From: Pseudomonas sp. dw_612
GTDB lineage: Bacteria; Pseudomonadota; Gammaproteobacteria; Pseudomonadales; Pseudomonadaceae
DNA: 64,000 bases
Assembly: GCF_018449725.1 (NCBI RefSeq)
Contig: NZ_JAAVVC010000013.1
Span: 124,001 to 188,000 of the forward strand
Direction: 5' to 3'
Below are positions 1-9,611 of this stretch, piece after piece. Position 1 is the stretch's first letter, and every line of letters starts with the position of its first letter. The translations under genes and the position numbers were made by a program. A model generated the notes under the pieces. It was not told the DNA's origin, made no database searches, and saw nothing but the letters and a program-made list of their open reading frames with translations.

Positions 1-616
1 CGAACTCTTCCTGCTCATCGGCCAGGATCACCCGGGCACCGCTGCGCGCAGCGGCCAATGCAGCGGCCAGGCCAGCAGGGCCGGCGCCGACGATCAGCAC
101 GTCGCAGTGCTGGTTCATGTAGTCGTAGGTGTCCGGATCGTTCTCGGTCGGCGAGCGACCCAGGCCGGCGGCCTTACGAATGTACTTCTCGTAAGTCATC
201 CAGAACGATTGCGGGTACATGAAGGTTTTGTAGTAGAAACCCGGCGGCATCAGCTTGCCGCCGACCTTGCCGAGAATCCCCATCATGTCGTTATTCACGC
301 TCGGCCAGCCATTGGTGCTGGTGGCGACCAAACCCTGGTACAGCGCTTGTTGCGTGGCGCGCACGTTGGGGATTTGCGTGGCTTCAGTGGCGCCGATCTG
401 CAGCACCGCGTTCGGCTCTTCGGCACCGGCGGCGAAGATGCCGCGCGGACGGGAATACTTGAAGCTGCGACCGATGATGTCGACGCCGTTGGCCAGCAGT
501 GCAGCAGCCAGCGAGTCGCCTTCAAAGCCTTTGTAAGCCTGGCCGTTGAAGGTGAAGCTCAGCACTTTATTGCGGTCGATCCGTCCGCCGTTGGACAGGC
601 GATTGATCTGGCTCAT
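1..616 (-). CDS. soxA: Sarcosine oxidase alpha subunit, N-terminal part (cut by window edge)
   Basis: This is the large subunit of heterotetrameric sarcosine oxidase, which oxidatively demethylates sarcosine to glycine and passes the methyl group to tetrahydrofolate. Only about 205 N-terminal residues are in the window and the gene runs off the left edge. It begins MSQINRLSNGGRI. A 2Fe-2S ferredoxin-like region, with the segment FNGQAYKGFEGDSLAAAL, comes first. An FAD/NAD Rossmann motif VLIVGAGPAGLAAALAAA follows near residue 175. The ATG overlaps the soxD stop by four bases (ATGA), which implies translational coupling. The soxB-soxD-soxA order is the standard one, and soxG is expected just outside the window. 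Confidence is high from the N-terminal sequence and the neighbours. Confidence 0.95.
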   Translation of the reverse strand, partial: MSQINRLSNGGRIDRNKVLSFTFNGQAYKGFEGDSLAAALLANGVDIIGRSFKYSRPRGIFAAGAEEPNAVLQIGATEATQIPNVRATQQALYQGLVATSTNGWPSVNNDMMGILGKVGGKLMPPGFYYKTFMYPQSFWMTYEKYIRKAAGLGRSPTENDPDTYDYMNQHCDVLIVGAGPAGLAAALAAARSGARVILADEQEEF

Positions 617-942
617 ACCTTCTCTCCCAGAGCCGTGGCGGCCGCTTTCGGGCTGTCGGTCTTGTCGGTGAATTGTGGCTTGGTGCCGATCTTGTAGGTC
701 TCGAGAATCTCGTAGGTCACGGTATCGCGGGTCGCGTTGAAGTACTGGCGGCAACCGGCGGCGTGGATCCACAGTTCGTGATGCAGACCGCGCGGGTTAT
801 CGCGGAAGAACATGTAGTCGCCCCACTCCTCATCGGTGCAGGAAGTCGGGTCCAGTGGACGCGGGATATGCGCCTGGCCGGATGCGTGGAATTCCTCTTC
901 GGAGCGCAGCTCGCCGCAGTGAGGACAGAAGATATGCAACAT
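613..942 (-). CDS. soxD: Sarcosine oxidase delta subunit
   Basis: This is the small zinc-binding subunit of the SoxBDAG complex, 109 residues, a normal length for the family. The zinc ligands known for SoxD are visible as C6 and C9 in IFCPHCGE, and H60 and C64 in the WIHAAGC segment. The gene lies 14 bp after soxB and overlaps soxA by four bases, so the three are read as one operon. The C-terminal stretch TDSPKAAATALGEKV looks low in complexity and is probably flexible. Confidence 0.95.
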   Translation of the reverse strand: MLHIFCPHCGELRSEEEFHASGQAHIPRPLDPTSCTDEEWGDYMFFRDNPRGLHHELWIHAAGCRQYFNATRDTVTYEILETYKIGTKPQFTDKTDSPKAAATALGEKV

Positions 943-956
943 GGGGATTTCTCCTG

Positions 957-2207
957 TTAGTGGGCAACCGCAGCAGCGCCGTGTTCATCGATCAACGCAC
1001 CGTTGTGGAAACGGTCGATGGAGAAAGGTGCGGCCAATGGATGCATTTCACCCTTGGCCAGACTCGCGGCAAACACGTTGCCCGAGCCAGGTGTGGCCTT
1101 GAAGCCGCCGGTGCCCCAACCGCAGTTGAAGAACATGTTCGGCACCGGCGTCTTGGAGATGATCGGGCAGGCGTCCGGCGTGGTATCGACGATGCCGCCC
1201 CACTGCCGGTTCATGCGTACGCGGGACAGCACCGGGAACATCTCGACGATGGCCTGGATGGTGTGCTCGATCACCGGGTACGAACCGCGCTGGCCGTAGC
1301 CGTTGTAGCCGTCGATACCGGCGCCGATCACCAGGTCGCCCTTGTCGGACTGGCTGATGTAACCGTGCACGGCGTTGGACATGATCACGCTGTCGATAAT
1401 TGGCTTGATCGGCTCGGACACCAGCGCTTGCAGCGGATGGGATTCGATCGGCAAGCGGAAACCGGCGAGTTTGGCCATGTGCCCGGAGTTACCGGCAGTG
1501 ACCACGCCGACGCGCTTGGCGCCGATGAAGCCCTTGTTGGTTTCAACGCCGATGCACACGCCGTTTTCCTTGCGGAAGCCGATGACTTCGGTCTGCTGGA
1601 TCAAGTCCACGCCCAAGGCGTCGGCGGCACGGGCAAAGCCCCAGGCCACGGCATCGTGACGAGCGACGCCGCCACGGCGCTGGACGGTTGCGCCCAAAAC
1701 CGGGTAGCGCGTGTTCTTGGAGCAGTCGAGGTACGGAATCTCGTCGGCCACTTGCTTGGCATCGAGCAGTTCACCGTCCACACCGTTGAGGCGGTTGGCG
1801 CTGACCCGACGCTCGGAATCACGAATGTCTTGAAGCGTGTGGCACAGGTTGTAAACGCCGCGCTGGGAGAACATCACGTTGTAGTTCAGGTCCTGGGACA
1901 GGCCTTCCCACAGTTTCATCGCGTGTTCGTACAGGTGCGCCGACTCATCCCACAGGTAGTTGGAGCGAACGATGGTGGTGTTGCGCGCGGTGTTACCGCC
2001 GCCCAGCCAGCCTTTCTCGACCACGGCCACGTTGGTGATGCCGTGTTCCTTGGCCAGGTAGTAGGCGGTCGCCAGACCATGCCCGCCACCGCCGACGATG
2101 ACCACGTCATAGACCTTTTTCGGGGTCGGCGTGCGCCACATTTTCTGCCAGTTTTCGTGATGGCTGAGGGAGTGTTTGAAGAGGCCGAAGCCCGAATAGC
2201 GTTGCAT
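957..2207 (-). CDS. soxB: Sarcosine oxidase beta subunit
   Basis: This is the catalytic FAD subunit that binds sarcosine and carries the covalent flavin. It is 416 residues when started at MQRYSGFGLF. That ATG sits nine bases after GGAG, whereas an in-frame ATG six bases further upstream is only three bases from GGAG and is less likely. The N-terminal Rossmann motif VVIVGGGGHGLATAYYLA is clear. Near the C-terminus CGWGTGGFKATPGSG is the usual flavin-site signature of this DAO family. It lies 23 bp after glyA on the same strand, so glyA-soxBDAG is probably one transcript that turns sarcosine into serine. Confidence 0.96.
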   Translation of the reverse strand: MQRYSGFGLFKHSLSHHENWQKMWRTPTPKKVYDVVIVGGGGHGLATAYYLAKEHGITNVAVVEKGWLGGGNTARNTTIVRSNYLWDESAHLYEHAMKLWEGLSQDLNYNVMFSQRGVYNLCHTLQDIRDSERRVSANRLNGVDGELLDAKQVADEIPYLDCSKNTRYPVLGATVQRRGGVARHDAVAWGFARAADALGVDLIQQTEVIGFRKENGVCIGVETNKGFIGAKRVGVVTAGNSGHMAKLAGFRLPIESHPLQALVSEPIKPIIDSVIMSNAVHGYISQSDKGDLVIGAGIDGYNGYGQRGSYPVIEHTIQAIVEMFPVLSRVRMNRQWGGIVDTTPDACPIISKTPVPNMFFNCGWGTGGFKATPGSGNVFAASLAKGEMHPLAAPFSIDRFHNGALIDEHGAAAVAH

Positions 2208-2230
2208 AGTCATTTACTCCAAAACCGCGC

Positions 2231-3484
<1,254 letters not shown>

Positions 3485-3661
3485 CGCGTCTCTCCCAGCG
3501 GCGGCTTGTGCGCCTTTCGTCTCGGTGAGGCACGTACCTTTCGGCAGTGCCCTTTGGATGCGATGGTATGACCGGCGCAGACAGGTCAAATGCCTATGGA
3601 CGCCACGCAAAGGTGCGTTTACGACATGGGGTGAAATGGCTTCGCCGAACAGACAGAGATC

Positions 3662-3757
3662 CCCTGTGGGAGCGGGCTTGCTCGCGAATGCGGACTGACA
3701 TTCAACACATGCGTTGACTGACACGACGCCTTCGCGAGCAAGCCCGCTCCCACAGGG
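3662..3757. repeat. REP doublet (REPIN-like), family GGGAGCGGGCTTGCTCGCGAA
   Basis: Two inverted copies of the GC-rich REP unit face each other (about 3663-3687 and 3731-3756), separated by about 43 bp. It lies between glyA and the TraX-like gene and almost touches the TraX stop codon. The same doublet recurs at least nine more times in the window. Confidence 0.9.
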
Positions 3758-3759
3758 GG

Positions 3760-4476
3760 TTAGGCGATGATTTGGCGTATTGCGAGCAGCAGTAAGAAGT
3801 GCGCGGGATAGAGCGCATACGCCCAGCGCCGCATCGGCGGTGGCTTGAGCCGCCCGGCATGGCGCAGTAGAAGCACGCCGGCCAGCGGCGCAACCAGACA
3901 AGCGGCAATTCCGAAAATCGCCGCGCCATTACCCATCCGCGCAGCGGCATACAACACCTGCCACTGATTCGCCACCACACACACCAACCCCGGCAACAGG
4001 CTGAAATACCAGGGACAGCGAATCACCAGCAGCATCGACAGCGGCAACAAAACCCCAAAGAAACCGAACATCAGTCGCTCCGGGAACAGCACCGCGAGCA
4101 ACACGGCACCCACCGCCAACAGGCGCGATGGCAGAGTCGGCTGTTGCCAGCCCCGCGCCACCAGCAACCCGAGAACCAACGTGGGCATCACGTTTAAAGT
4201 GTCGGGATCAGGAATGAACAACCGGTAGGGAATTTCGCTGACCGCACTAAACAGCATCAACCAACCCAGATACCGCCACTGACCTTGCCCCATCACCGCG
4301 CGCGCCCGCGACAAGTTCGCCGCCATCGCCAGGCAAAACCACGGAAACGCCAGCCGACCCGGCACATACAGAAAATCGACGGAGTAACCGACATATCGCA
4401 GGTGATCGAGCACCATGCTCAGCAGCGCCAGCCACTTGAGCAGATCCAGCGCGCCGTCCCGTTGCGTCATGTGCAT
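3760..4476 (-). CDS. TraX-like integral membrane protein (putative acyltransferase)
   Basis: The 238-residue protein is very hydrophobic, with about eight predicted membrane segments. It begins MHMTQRDGALDLLKWLALLSMVLDHLRYVGY, in which the 'LDLLKWLALLSMVLDH' pattern is typical of the TraX family. TraX acetylates F-pilin in conjugative plasmids, and chromosomal homologues are widespread and mostly uncharacterised. No conjugation or pilus genes are nearby, so a role in pilin modification is not supported here. An ATG six bases downstream is an alternative start. The gene is transcribed toward glyA and ends three bases before a REP doublet. Confidence 0.75.
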   Translation of the reverse strand: MHMTQRDGALDLLKWLALLSMVLDHLRYVGYSVDFLYVPGRLAFPWFCLAMAANLSRARAVMGQGQWRYLGWLMLFSAVSEIPYRLFIPDPDTLNVMPTLVLGLLVARGWQQPTLPSRLLAVGAVLLAVLFPERLMFGFFGVLLPLSMLLVIRCPWYFSLLPGLVCVVANQWQVLYAAARMGNGAAIFGIAACLVAPLAGVLLLRHAGRLKPPPMRRWAYALYPAHFLLLLAIRQIIA

Positions 4477-4565
4477 AATTGCCCGTCAATTGTGTAAATT
4501 TCTGACAGCATCACCGCGTGTGCTCCCCGGACGATCTTCGGTAAAGTGCGCACCATCATTGACCA

Positions 4566-4591
4566 CAAGCCCCTTCACCATAAGGGGCTTG
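4566..4591 (+). promoter_or_regulatory. Hairpin in the ltaE leader
   Basis: A perfect 11-base arm CAAGCCCCTTC... pairs with AAGGGGCTTG around a short CACCATA loop. It ends 16 bases before the ltaE ATG, and no T-run follows, so it is not a standard terminator. It could affect translation initiation or mRNA stability; this is inference. Confidence 0.5.
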
Positions 4592-4607
4592 AACACGGAA
4601 TCAGGCC

Positions 4608-5648
4608 ATGACCGATAAGAGCCAACAATTTGCCAGCGACAACTATTCCGGTATCTGCCCTGAAGCCTGGGCAGCCATGGAACAGGCCAACCACGGCCAC
4701 CAGCGCGCTTATGGCGACGACGAATGGACCGCTCGCGCGTCCGACGATTTCCGCAAACTGTTTGAAACCGACTGCGAAGTGTTCTTCGCGTTCAACGGCA
4801 CTGCCGCCAACTCATTGGCCCTGTCGTCGCTGTGCCAGAGTTACCACAGCGTGATCTGCTCGGAAACCGCCCACGTTGAAACCGACGAATGCGGCGCACC
4901 GGAATTCTTTTCCAACGGTTCCAAACTGCTGGTCGCGCGCACCGAAAACGGCAAGCTGACCCCGGAATCGATCCGCGAAGTGGCCCTCAAGCGCCAGGAC
5001 ATCCACTACCCGAAACCCCGCGTCGTGACCCTGACCCAGGCCACAGAAGTCGGCAGCGTCTACACCCCGGAAGAAATCCGCGCCATCAGCGTTACCTGCA
5101 AAGAACTGGGCCTGAACCTGCACATGGACGGCGCGCGGTTCTCCAATGCCTGCGCATTCCTCGGCTGCTCCCCAGCGGACCTGACCTGGAAGGCTGGCGT
5201 CGATGTGTTGTGCTTCGGCGGCACGAAAAACGGCATGGCCGTGGGCGAGGCGATTCTGTTCTTCAACCACAAACTGGCGGAAGACTTCGACTACCGCTGC
5301 AAACAGGCCGGGCAACTGGCCTCGAAGATGCGCTTCCTCTCGGCACCGTGGGTCGGCATCCTCGAAAACCACGCCTGGCTCAAATACGCCAAACACGCCA
5401 ACCACTGCGCGCAACTGCTGGCGGAACTGGTCAGCGACATCGAAGGCGTGGAACTGATGTTCCCGGTGCAAGCCAACGGCGTATTCCTGCAACTCTCCGA
5501 ACCGGCCATCGCCGCCCTCACCGCCAAGGGCTGGCGCTTCTACACCTTCATCGGCAACGGCGGCGCCCGCTTCATGTGCTCGTGGGACACCGAAGAAGAA
5601 CGCGTGCGGGAATTGGCAGCGGATATCCGCGAAGTCATGTCCCGCTAA
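4608..5648 (+). CDS. ltaE: Low-specificity L-threonine aldolase
   Basis: This PLP enzyme cleaves L-threonine and L-allo-threonine to glycine and acetaldehyde, so it feeds the same glycine pool as the sarcosine oxidase branch. The protein is 346 residues. The PLP lysine lies in the LCFGGTKNGMAVGEA motif. HMDGARFSNA supplies the Asp that pairs with the pyridine nitrogen, and VFFAFNGTAANSLAL is the cofactor phosphate region. The start ATG is preceded only by a weak GGAATCAGG. It is expressed divergently from the TraX-like gene, with a hairpin in its leader. Confidence 0.93.
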   Translation: MTDKSQQFASDNYSGICPEAWAAMEQANHGHQRAYGDDEWTARASDDFRKLFETDCEVFFAFNGTAANSLALSSLCQSYHSVICSETAHVETDECGAPEFFSNGSKLLVARTENGKLTPESIREVALKRQDIHYPKPRVVTLTQATEVGSVYTPEEIRAISVTCKELGLNLHMDGARFSNACAFLGCSPADLTWKAGVDVLCFGGTKNGMAVGEAILFFNHKLAEDFDYRCKQAGQLASKMRFLSAPWVGILENHAWLKYAKHANHCAQLLAELVSDIEGVELMFPVQANGVFLQLSEPAIAALTAKGWRFYTFIGNGGARFMCSWDTEEERVRELAADIREVMSR

Positions 5649-5674
5649 GCAACACCCCAGCCCTGCAGGGACCT

Positions 5675-5768
5675 GTAGGAGCTGACGAGTGAAACGAGGC
5701 TGCGATCTTTTGATCTTAAAAAATCAAAATCAAAAGATCGCAGCCTCGTTTCACTCGGCAGCTCCTAC
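5675..5768. repeat. Long palindromic repeat, family GTAGGAGCTGTCGAGTGAAAC
   Basis: Two arms of about 40 bases, beginning GTAGGAGCTG and ending in CAGCTCCTAC, pair around an AT-rich loop near TTAAAAAATCAAAA. Internal parts are GAGTGAAACGAGGCTGCGATC and its complement. Two further copies are at 6667 and 59130, so this is a dispersed intergenic element. It may also terminate ltaE transcription. Confidence 0.85.
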
Positions 5769-5824
5769 GGGTCTACATTGTTTGTCGAGCCTTCGCTCAC
5801 ACAACAATAATCAGGAGCGCACGC

Positions 5825-6649
5825 ATGTCCTTACAAGGCAAAACCCTGTTCATCACCGGCGCCAGCCGTGGCATTGGGCGCGAGATTGCGCTGCGTGCCG
5901 CGCGGGACGGGGCCAATATTGTGATTGCCGCCAAAAGCGCCGAGGCGCATGCCAAGTTGCCCGGCACGATTTTCAGTGTGGCCAAGGAAGTCGAAGCGGC
6001 GGGTGGCCAGGCGTTGCCGTTGCGGGTGGATGTGCGTGATGAAGTCGCGGTACGGGAGGCGCTGGCCCAGGCCAATGAGCATTTCGGCGGCATTGATGCG
6101 TTGATCAACAATGCCGGGGCAATCAAGTTGACCGGGGTTCAGCACATCGAGCTCAAGCGCTTCGACCTGATGCACCAGATCAACACCCGCGCCGTGTTGC
6201 TGTGCAGCCAGGCAGCCCTGCCCTATCTGAAAAAATCCAATGGTCACATCCTCAACCTGTCGCCACCGTTGAACCTGGCGACCAAATGGTTCGCGCAATA
6301 CAGCCCCTACACCGTGACCAAATACGGCATGAGCATGCTCACATTGGGGATGAGCGAGGAATTCAAGAATTACGGGATCAGCGTTAATTCATTGTGGCCG
6401 CAGACGATGATCGCCACAGCGGCCATCGAATTTCAGCTAGGCTCGCGGGAGTCCTTCAAACACGCACGAACGCCGGCGATCATGGCGGATGCTGCGCACG
6501 TCATTCTGGACAGCAGTGGTCGCAGCATGACCGGGCGGTTGCTGATTGATGAGGAGATTTTGCGGGAACAAGGAGTGACGGAGTTTGAGGGGTATCGGTT
6601 TGAACCGGACTCGACCGACACGTTGATGCCTGACCTGTTTGTCGACTGA
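5825..6649 (+). CDS. Short-chain dehydrogenase/reductase, HSDL2-like
   Basis: This is a 274-residue classical SDR. Visible motifs are TGASRGIG (cofactor binding, residues 11-18), NNAG (95-98), the catalytic S146 in LNLSPP, and Y162/K166 in PYTVTKYGM. The extended insert KSAEAHAKLPGTIFS and the NLSPPLNL motif are typical of the HSDL2-like subgroup, whose substrates are poorly known. A steroid or fatty acyl substrate is only a guess. It is flanked on both sides by copies of the same long palindrome, so it stands as a single transcription unit. It does not belong obviously to the choline pathway. Confidence 0.85.
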   Translation: MSLQGKTLFITGASRGIGREIALRAARDGANIVIAAKSAEAHAKLPGTIFSVAKEVEAAGGQALPLRVDVRDEVAVREALAQANEHFGGIDALINNAGAIKLTGVQHIELKRFDLMHQINTRAVLLCSQAALPYLKKSNGHILNLSPPLNLATKWFAQYSPYTVTKYGMSMLTLGMSEEFKNYGISVNSLWPQTMIATAAIEFQLGSRESFKHARTPAIMADAAHVILDSSGRSMTGRLLIDEEILREQGVTEFEGYRFEPDSTDTLMPDLFVD

Positions 6650-6666
6650 GTATTCACAACCGCCCT

Positions 6667-6777
6667 GTAGGAGCTGTCGAGTGAAACGAGGCTGCGATCT
6701 TTTGACTTTGATTTTTTAAAGATCAAGATCAAAAGATCGCAGCCTCGTTTCACTCGACAGCTCCTACATAGCTCCTA
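6667..6777. repeat. Long palindromic repeat, second copy of the GTAGGAGCTGTCGAGTG family
   Basis: The arms GTAGGAGCTGTCGAGTGAAA and its complement enclose a loop near TTTGATTTTTTAAAGATC. The right end is followed by two extra partial copies of the tip (AGCTCCTACATAGTTCCTACA), a small end duplication. It separates the SDR gene from convergent gbcB and could act as a bidirectional terminator. Confidence 0.85.
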
Positions 6778-6807
6778 CATAGTTCCTACAGGGTTATTGG
6801 GCGGCTA

Positions 6808-7908
6808 TCAGAACTCGATCCGCACATCCCCCTTCGGCACGCTGCAGCACGACAGGATGTAACCCTCGGCTTCGTCTTCCTCGGTAATCCCGCCGTTGTG
6901 GTCCATCTCGACTTCGCCGCCCAACTTCAACACCTTGCAGGTTCCGCAGATCCCCATCCCGCAAGCCTTCGGAATCAGCAGACCCAGCTTGGCAGCAGCG
7001 GCGTGGACGGTTTCACCCGGCGCCACACGAATGCTTTTACCGGACGAGATGAATTCGACCTGGTGCAGGTCCGCCAGATCGACTTCCGGTGCGTCTGCGG
7101 CTTGTTCGGCTTGTTCCACCGCGTCGGCGCGGGCTTCCGGCGGTGTGGCGCCGAAGGATTCCTCGTGATAACGGGTCATGTCGAAACCGGCCGCTTCGAG
7201 CATGCGCTTGACTGCGTTCATGTACGGCGTCGGGCCGCAGCAGAACACTTCGCGCTCCATGAAGTCCGGGGACATCAGTTCGAGCATTTTGTGGTTCAGG
7301 TAACCGCGATAACCGGCCCACGGTTCGCCCAGGCCATGCTTCTCGCAGATCAGGTGCAGGCTGAAGTTGTCGATCCGCGACGCCATGTGTTCCAGCTCGC
7401 GGTGGTAAATGATGTCTTTGGGCGAGCGGGCGCTGTGGATAAACACCATGTCGACGTTGCCATTGGTGTCGTAGAACCAGCGCGCCATGGACATGACCGG
7501 TGTGATACCGACGCCGCCGCTGAGGTACAAAACCTTCGGCGCAGTGAAATCCATGGCGTTGAACAGCCCGACCGGCCCGTGCACCGCCAGCTCCTGACCT
7601 TCATGCAAGGTGTCGTGCAGCCAGTTTGAGACCTTGCCGCCCGGTACGCGCTTGATTGTCACCGAAAAGCTGTACGGCACCGACGGCGAACTGGAAATGG
7701 TGTAGGAGCGCATGATCGGCACGCCTTCGATTTCCAGCTCCAGGGTCACAAACTGCCCGGGCTTGAAGAAGAACAAAATCGGCTGATCGGCCATAAAACA
7801 AAAGGTGCGCACGTCCCAGGTTTCCTGGATGACTTTGACGCAACGGACGGTGTGTCGACCATTGGCCCAGGTCTGGGTGGTTACCGGATTCAGGAAGCTG
7901 TTGGACAT
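6808..7908 (-). CDS. gbcB: Glycine betaine demethylase, reductase subunit
   Basis: This is the ferredoxin-reductase component that delivers NAD(P)H electrons to the Rieske oxygenase GbcA. It is 366 residues from MSNSFLNPVTTQTW. The FAD motif is MRSYTISSSP, and the NAD region is LYLSGGVGITPVMSM. The C-terminal plant-type 2Fe-2S domain has the Cys pattern CGMGICGTCKVL followed by a distal Cys in LSCCSVPKG. The start is set by GGTGGAGAAC about seven bases upstream; an ATG 12 bases earlier is less likely. It is divergent from gbcA, which is on the other strand. The gene also contains a perfect DnaA box (7434-7442) by coincidence or otherwise. Confidence 0.95.
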   Translation of the reverse strand: MSNSFLNPVTTQTWANGRHTVRCVKVIQETWDVRTFCFMADQPILFFFKPGQFVTLELEIEGVPIMRSYTISSSPSVPYSFSVTIKRVPGGKVSNWLHDTLHEGQELAVHGPVGLFNAMDFTAPKVLYLSGGVGITPVMSMARWFYDTNGNVDMVFIHSARSPKDIIYHRELEHMASRIDNFSLHLICEKHGLGEPWAGYRGYLNHKMLELMSPDFMEREVFCCGPTPYMNAVKRMLEAAGFDMTRYHEESFGATPPEARADAVEQAEQAADAPEVDLADLHQVEFISSGKSIRVAPGETVHAAAAKLGLLIPKACGMGICGTCKVLKLGGEVEMDHNGGITEEDEAEGYILSCCSVPKGDVRIEF

Positions 7909-7980
7909 GCTGTTCTCCACCGCCGATGGTCGGCCTTATGTTGGCGATTCTGCGTATAGCGCGAGCCACCCATTTACCTA

Positions 7981-8010
7981 TCTGCGACATTCACATACTT
8001 ATCGCGACCA
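7981..8010. promoter_or_regulatory. Candidate GbdR operator between gbcB and gbcA
   Basis: Two half-sites TCTGCGACA and ATCGCGACC lie as a direct repeat with GCGAC cores at 7984 and 8004, exactly 20 bp apart. That spacing suits a two-HTH AraC-family protein. GbdR is the established activator of gbcA and gbcB in Pseudomonas. The ten bases ATCTGCGACA recur upstream of the dgc operon at 26239-26248. The assignment is inference. Confidence 0.5.
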
Positions 8011-8192
8011 GCCCCCAACTACCGGGGGTTGCGCGTCGGGAACAGATTGGGCCATGTCGCCCATGGATAAGGTTCTGGGCAGCGCCGGCCCCACACTCGC
8101 TCCATACCAAGACACATTCTTTACACCCTTGCGTAGCAAACCTGATTAGTCACTTTCGCCGGCCACACAGAATGGCCTTGAGGATCACATCG

Positions 8193-9488
8193 ATGGACGT
8201 CACCGCAAAAATCAGCCTGGGCGATCCGCTGGAACCCGCACGCAAGGCCACCGCGCAGATGCTGCAAGAACGCGAGCGCACTTACTCGCTGCCGCAGCCG
8301 TTTTACTCTGACGAGCGGCTGTTTGATATCGATATGCAGGAGATCTTCCAGAAAGAGTGGTTGATCGCCGGCATGGCCTGCGAAATCCCGACCAAGGGCA
8401 ACTACCTGACCCTGCAAGTCGGCAAGAACCCGATCATCGTGATTCGCGGCGCCGAGGGCGTGGTGCATGCGTTCCACAACGTCTGCCGCCACCGTGGCTC
8501 GCGTCTGTGCACCAGTGAAAAAGGCAAGGTCGCCAAACTGGTCTGCCATTACCACCAGTGGACGTATGAGCTGGACGGTCGCCTGCTGTTCGCGGGCACC
8601 GAGATGGGCGCCGACTTCGACATGAAGCAATATGGCCTCAAACCGGTGAATGTGAAAACCGCTGGCGGCTACATCTTCATCAGCCTGTCGGAGAACCCGC
8701 CGGCCATTGATGACTTCCTGTCGACGCTGAACCATTACATGGAACCGTACGACATGGAGAACACCAAGGTGGCGATCCAGACCACGTTGTTTGAAAAGGC
8801 CAACTGGAAACTGGTGCTGGAAAACAACCGCGAGTGCTATCACTGCAACGCGTCGCACCCGGAACTGCTGAAAACCCTGCTGGAATGGGACGACGTCACC
8901 GACCCGCGCGCCGACCAGGCGTTCAAGGACCACGTTGCCGCGTCCGCCGCCGCGTGGGAAGCCGAGAAGATTCCTTACGCCCACGCCAGTTTCGGCCTGC
9001 GTAACCGCATCGTGCGCATGCCGCTGCTCAAGGGCACTGTGTCGATGACCCTGGACGGCAAACAGGGCTGCGCCAAACTCATGGGCCGCATCAAGAACCC
9101 GGACCTCGGTTCGATGCGCATCCTGCACCTGCCGCACTCGTGGAACCACTGCATGGGCGACCACATCATCGTCTTCACGGTGTGGCCGATCAGCGCTCAG
9201 GAAACCATGGTCACCACCAAGTGGATCGTGCACAAGGACGCGGTTGAAGGCGTCGACTACGACGTGGACCGCATGCGCCAGGTCTGGGATGCGACCAACG
9301 ACCAGGACCGTCGCCTGGCCGAAGAGAACCAGCGCGGGATCAACTCCACGGCTTACCAGCCAGGGCCTTACTCCAAGACCTATGAGTTTGGCGTGGTGAA
9401 CTTTGTGGATTGGTACAGCGAGCGGTTGCTGAGCAATTTGGGGGCTGAGCCTGCGCCTTACCTCAAAGGGGTTCCGGTCCAAGGCTAA
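8193..9488 (+). CDS. gbcA: Glycine betaine demethylase, Rieske oxygenase subunit
   Basis: This is the terminal oxygenase that removes one methyl group from glycine betaine as formaldehyde, giving dimethylglycine. It is 431 residues from MDVTAKISLGDPLEPARKAT. The Rieske 2Fe-2S ligands are in CRHRGSRLC and CHYHQWTYE. The mononuclear-iron region follows in ENNRECYHCNASHPELL. GAGGA is about nine bases before the chosen ATG, while an ATG 21 bases upstream lacks a good site. It is divergent from its reductase gene gbcB, with a 284-bp shared promoter region. Confidence 0.95.
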   Translation: MDVTAKISLGDPLEPARKATAQMLQERERTYSLPQPFYSDERLFDIDMQEIFQKEWLIAGMACEIPTKGNYLTLQVGKNPIIVIRGAEGVVHAFHNVCRHRGSRLCTSEKGKVAKLVCHYHQWTYELDGRLLFAGTEMGADFDMKQYGLKPVNVKTAGGYIFISLSENPPAIDDFLSTLNHYMEPYDMENTKVAIQTTLFEKANWKLVLENNRECYHCNASHPELLKTLLEWDDVTDPRADQAFKDHVAASAAAWEAEKIPYAHASFGLRNRIVRMPLLKGTVSMTLDGKQGCAKLMGRIKNPDLGSMRILHLPHSWNHCMGDHIIVFTVWPISAQETMVTTKWIVHKDAVEGVDYDVDRMRQVWDATNDQDRRLAEENQRGINSTAYQPGPYSKTYEFGVVNFVDWYSERLLSNLGAEPAPYLKGVPVQG

Positions 9489-9497
9489 CGTCAAAAG

Positions 9498-9593
9498 CTT
9501 CGCGAGCAAGCCCGCTCCCACAGTTGACCGTGTTGTTCACACAATTTGTGCACGACACAGATCCAATGTGGGAGCGGGCTTGCTCGCGAAAGC
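9498..9593. repeat. REP doublet
   Basis: Inverted REP units of the GGGAGCGGGCTTGCTCGCGAA family (9498-9522 and 9568-9593) lie between the convergent gbcA and metallophosphoesterase genes. Confidence 0.9.
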
Positions 9594-9611
9594 GGTTTCA
9601 CATTCACCCCA

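Noticed and set aside
3485..3600. Glycine riboswitch upstream of glyA
   Set aside because: Pieces such as GGGAGAGACG and GCCGAAAGGT resemble glycine aptamer parts, but they come in the wrong order and the rest of the fold is missing.
3485..3901. Longer N-terminus for GlyA
   Set aside because: The frame stays open, but the sequence runs through a REP element and part of the TraX-like gene, and the standard GlyA start at 3484 is intact.
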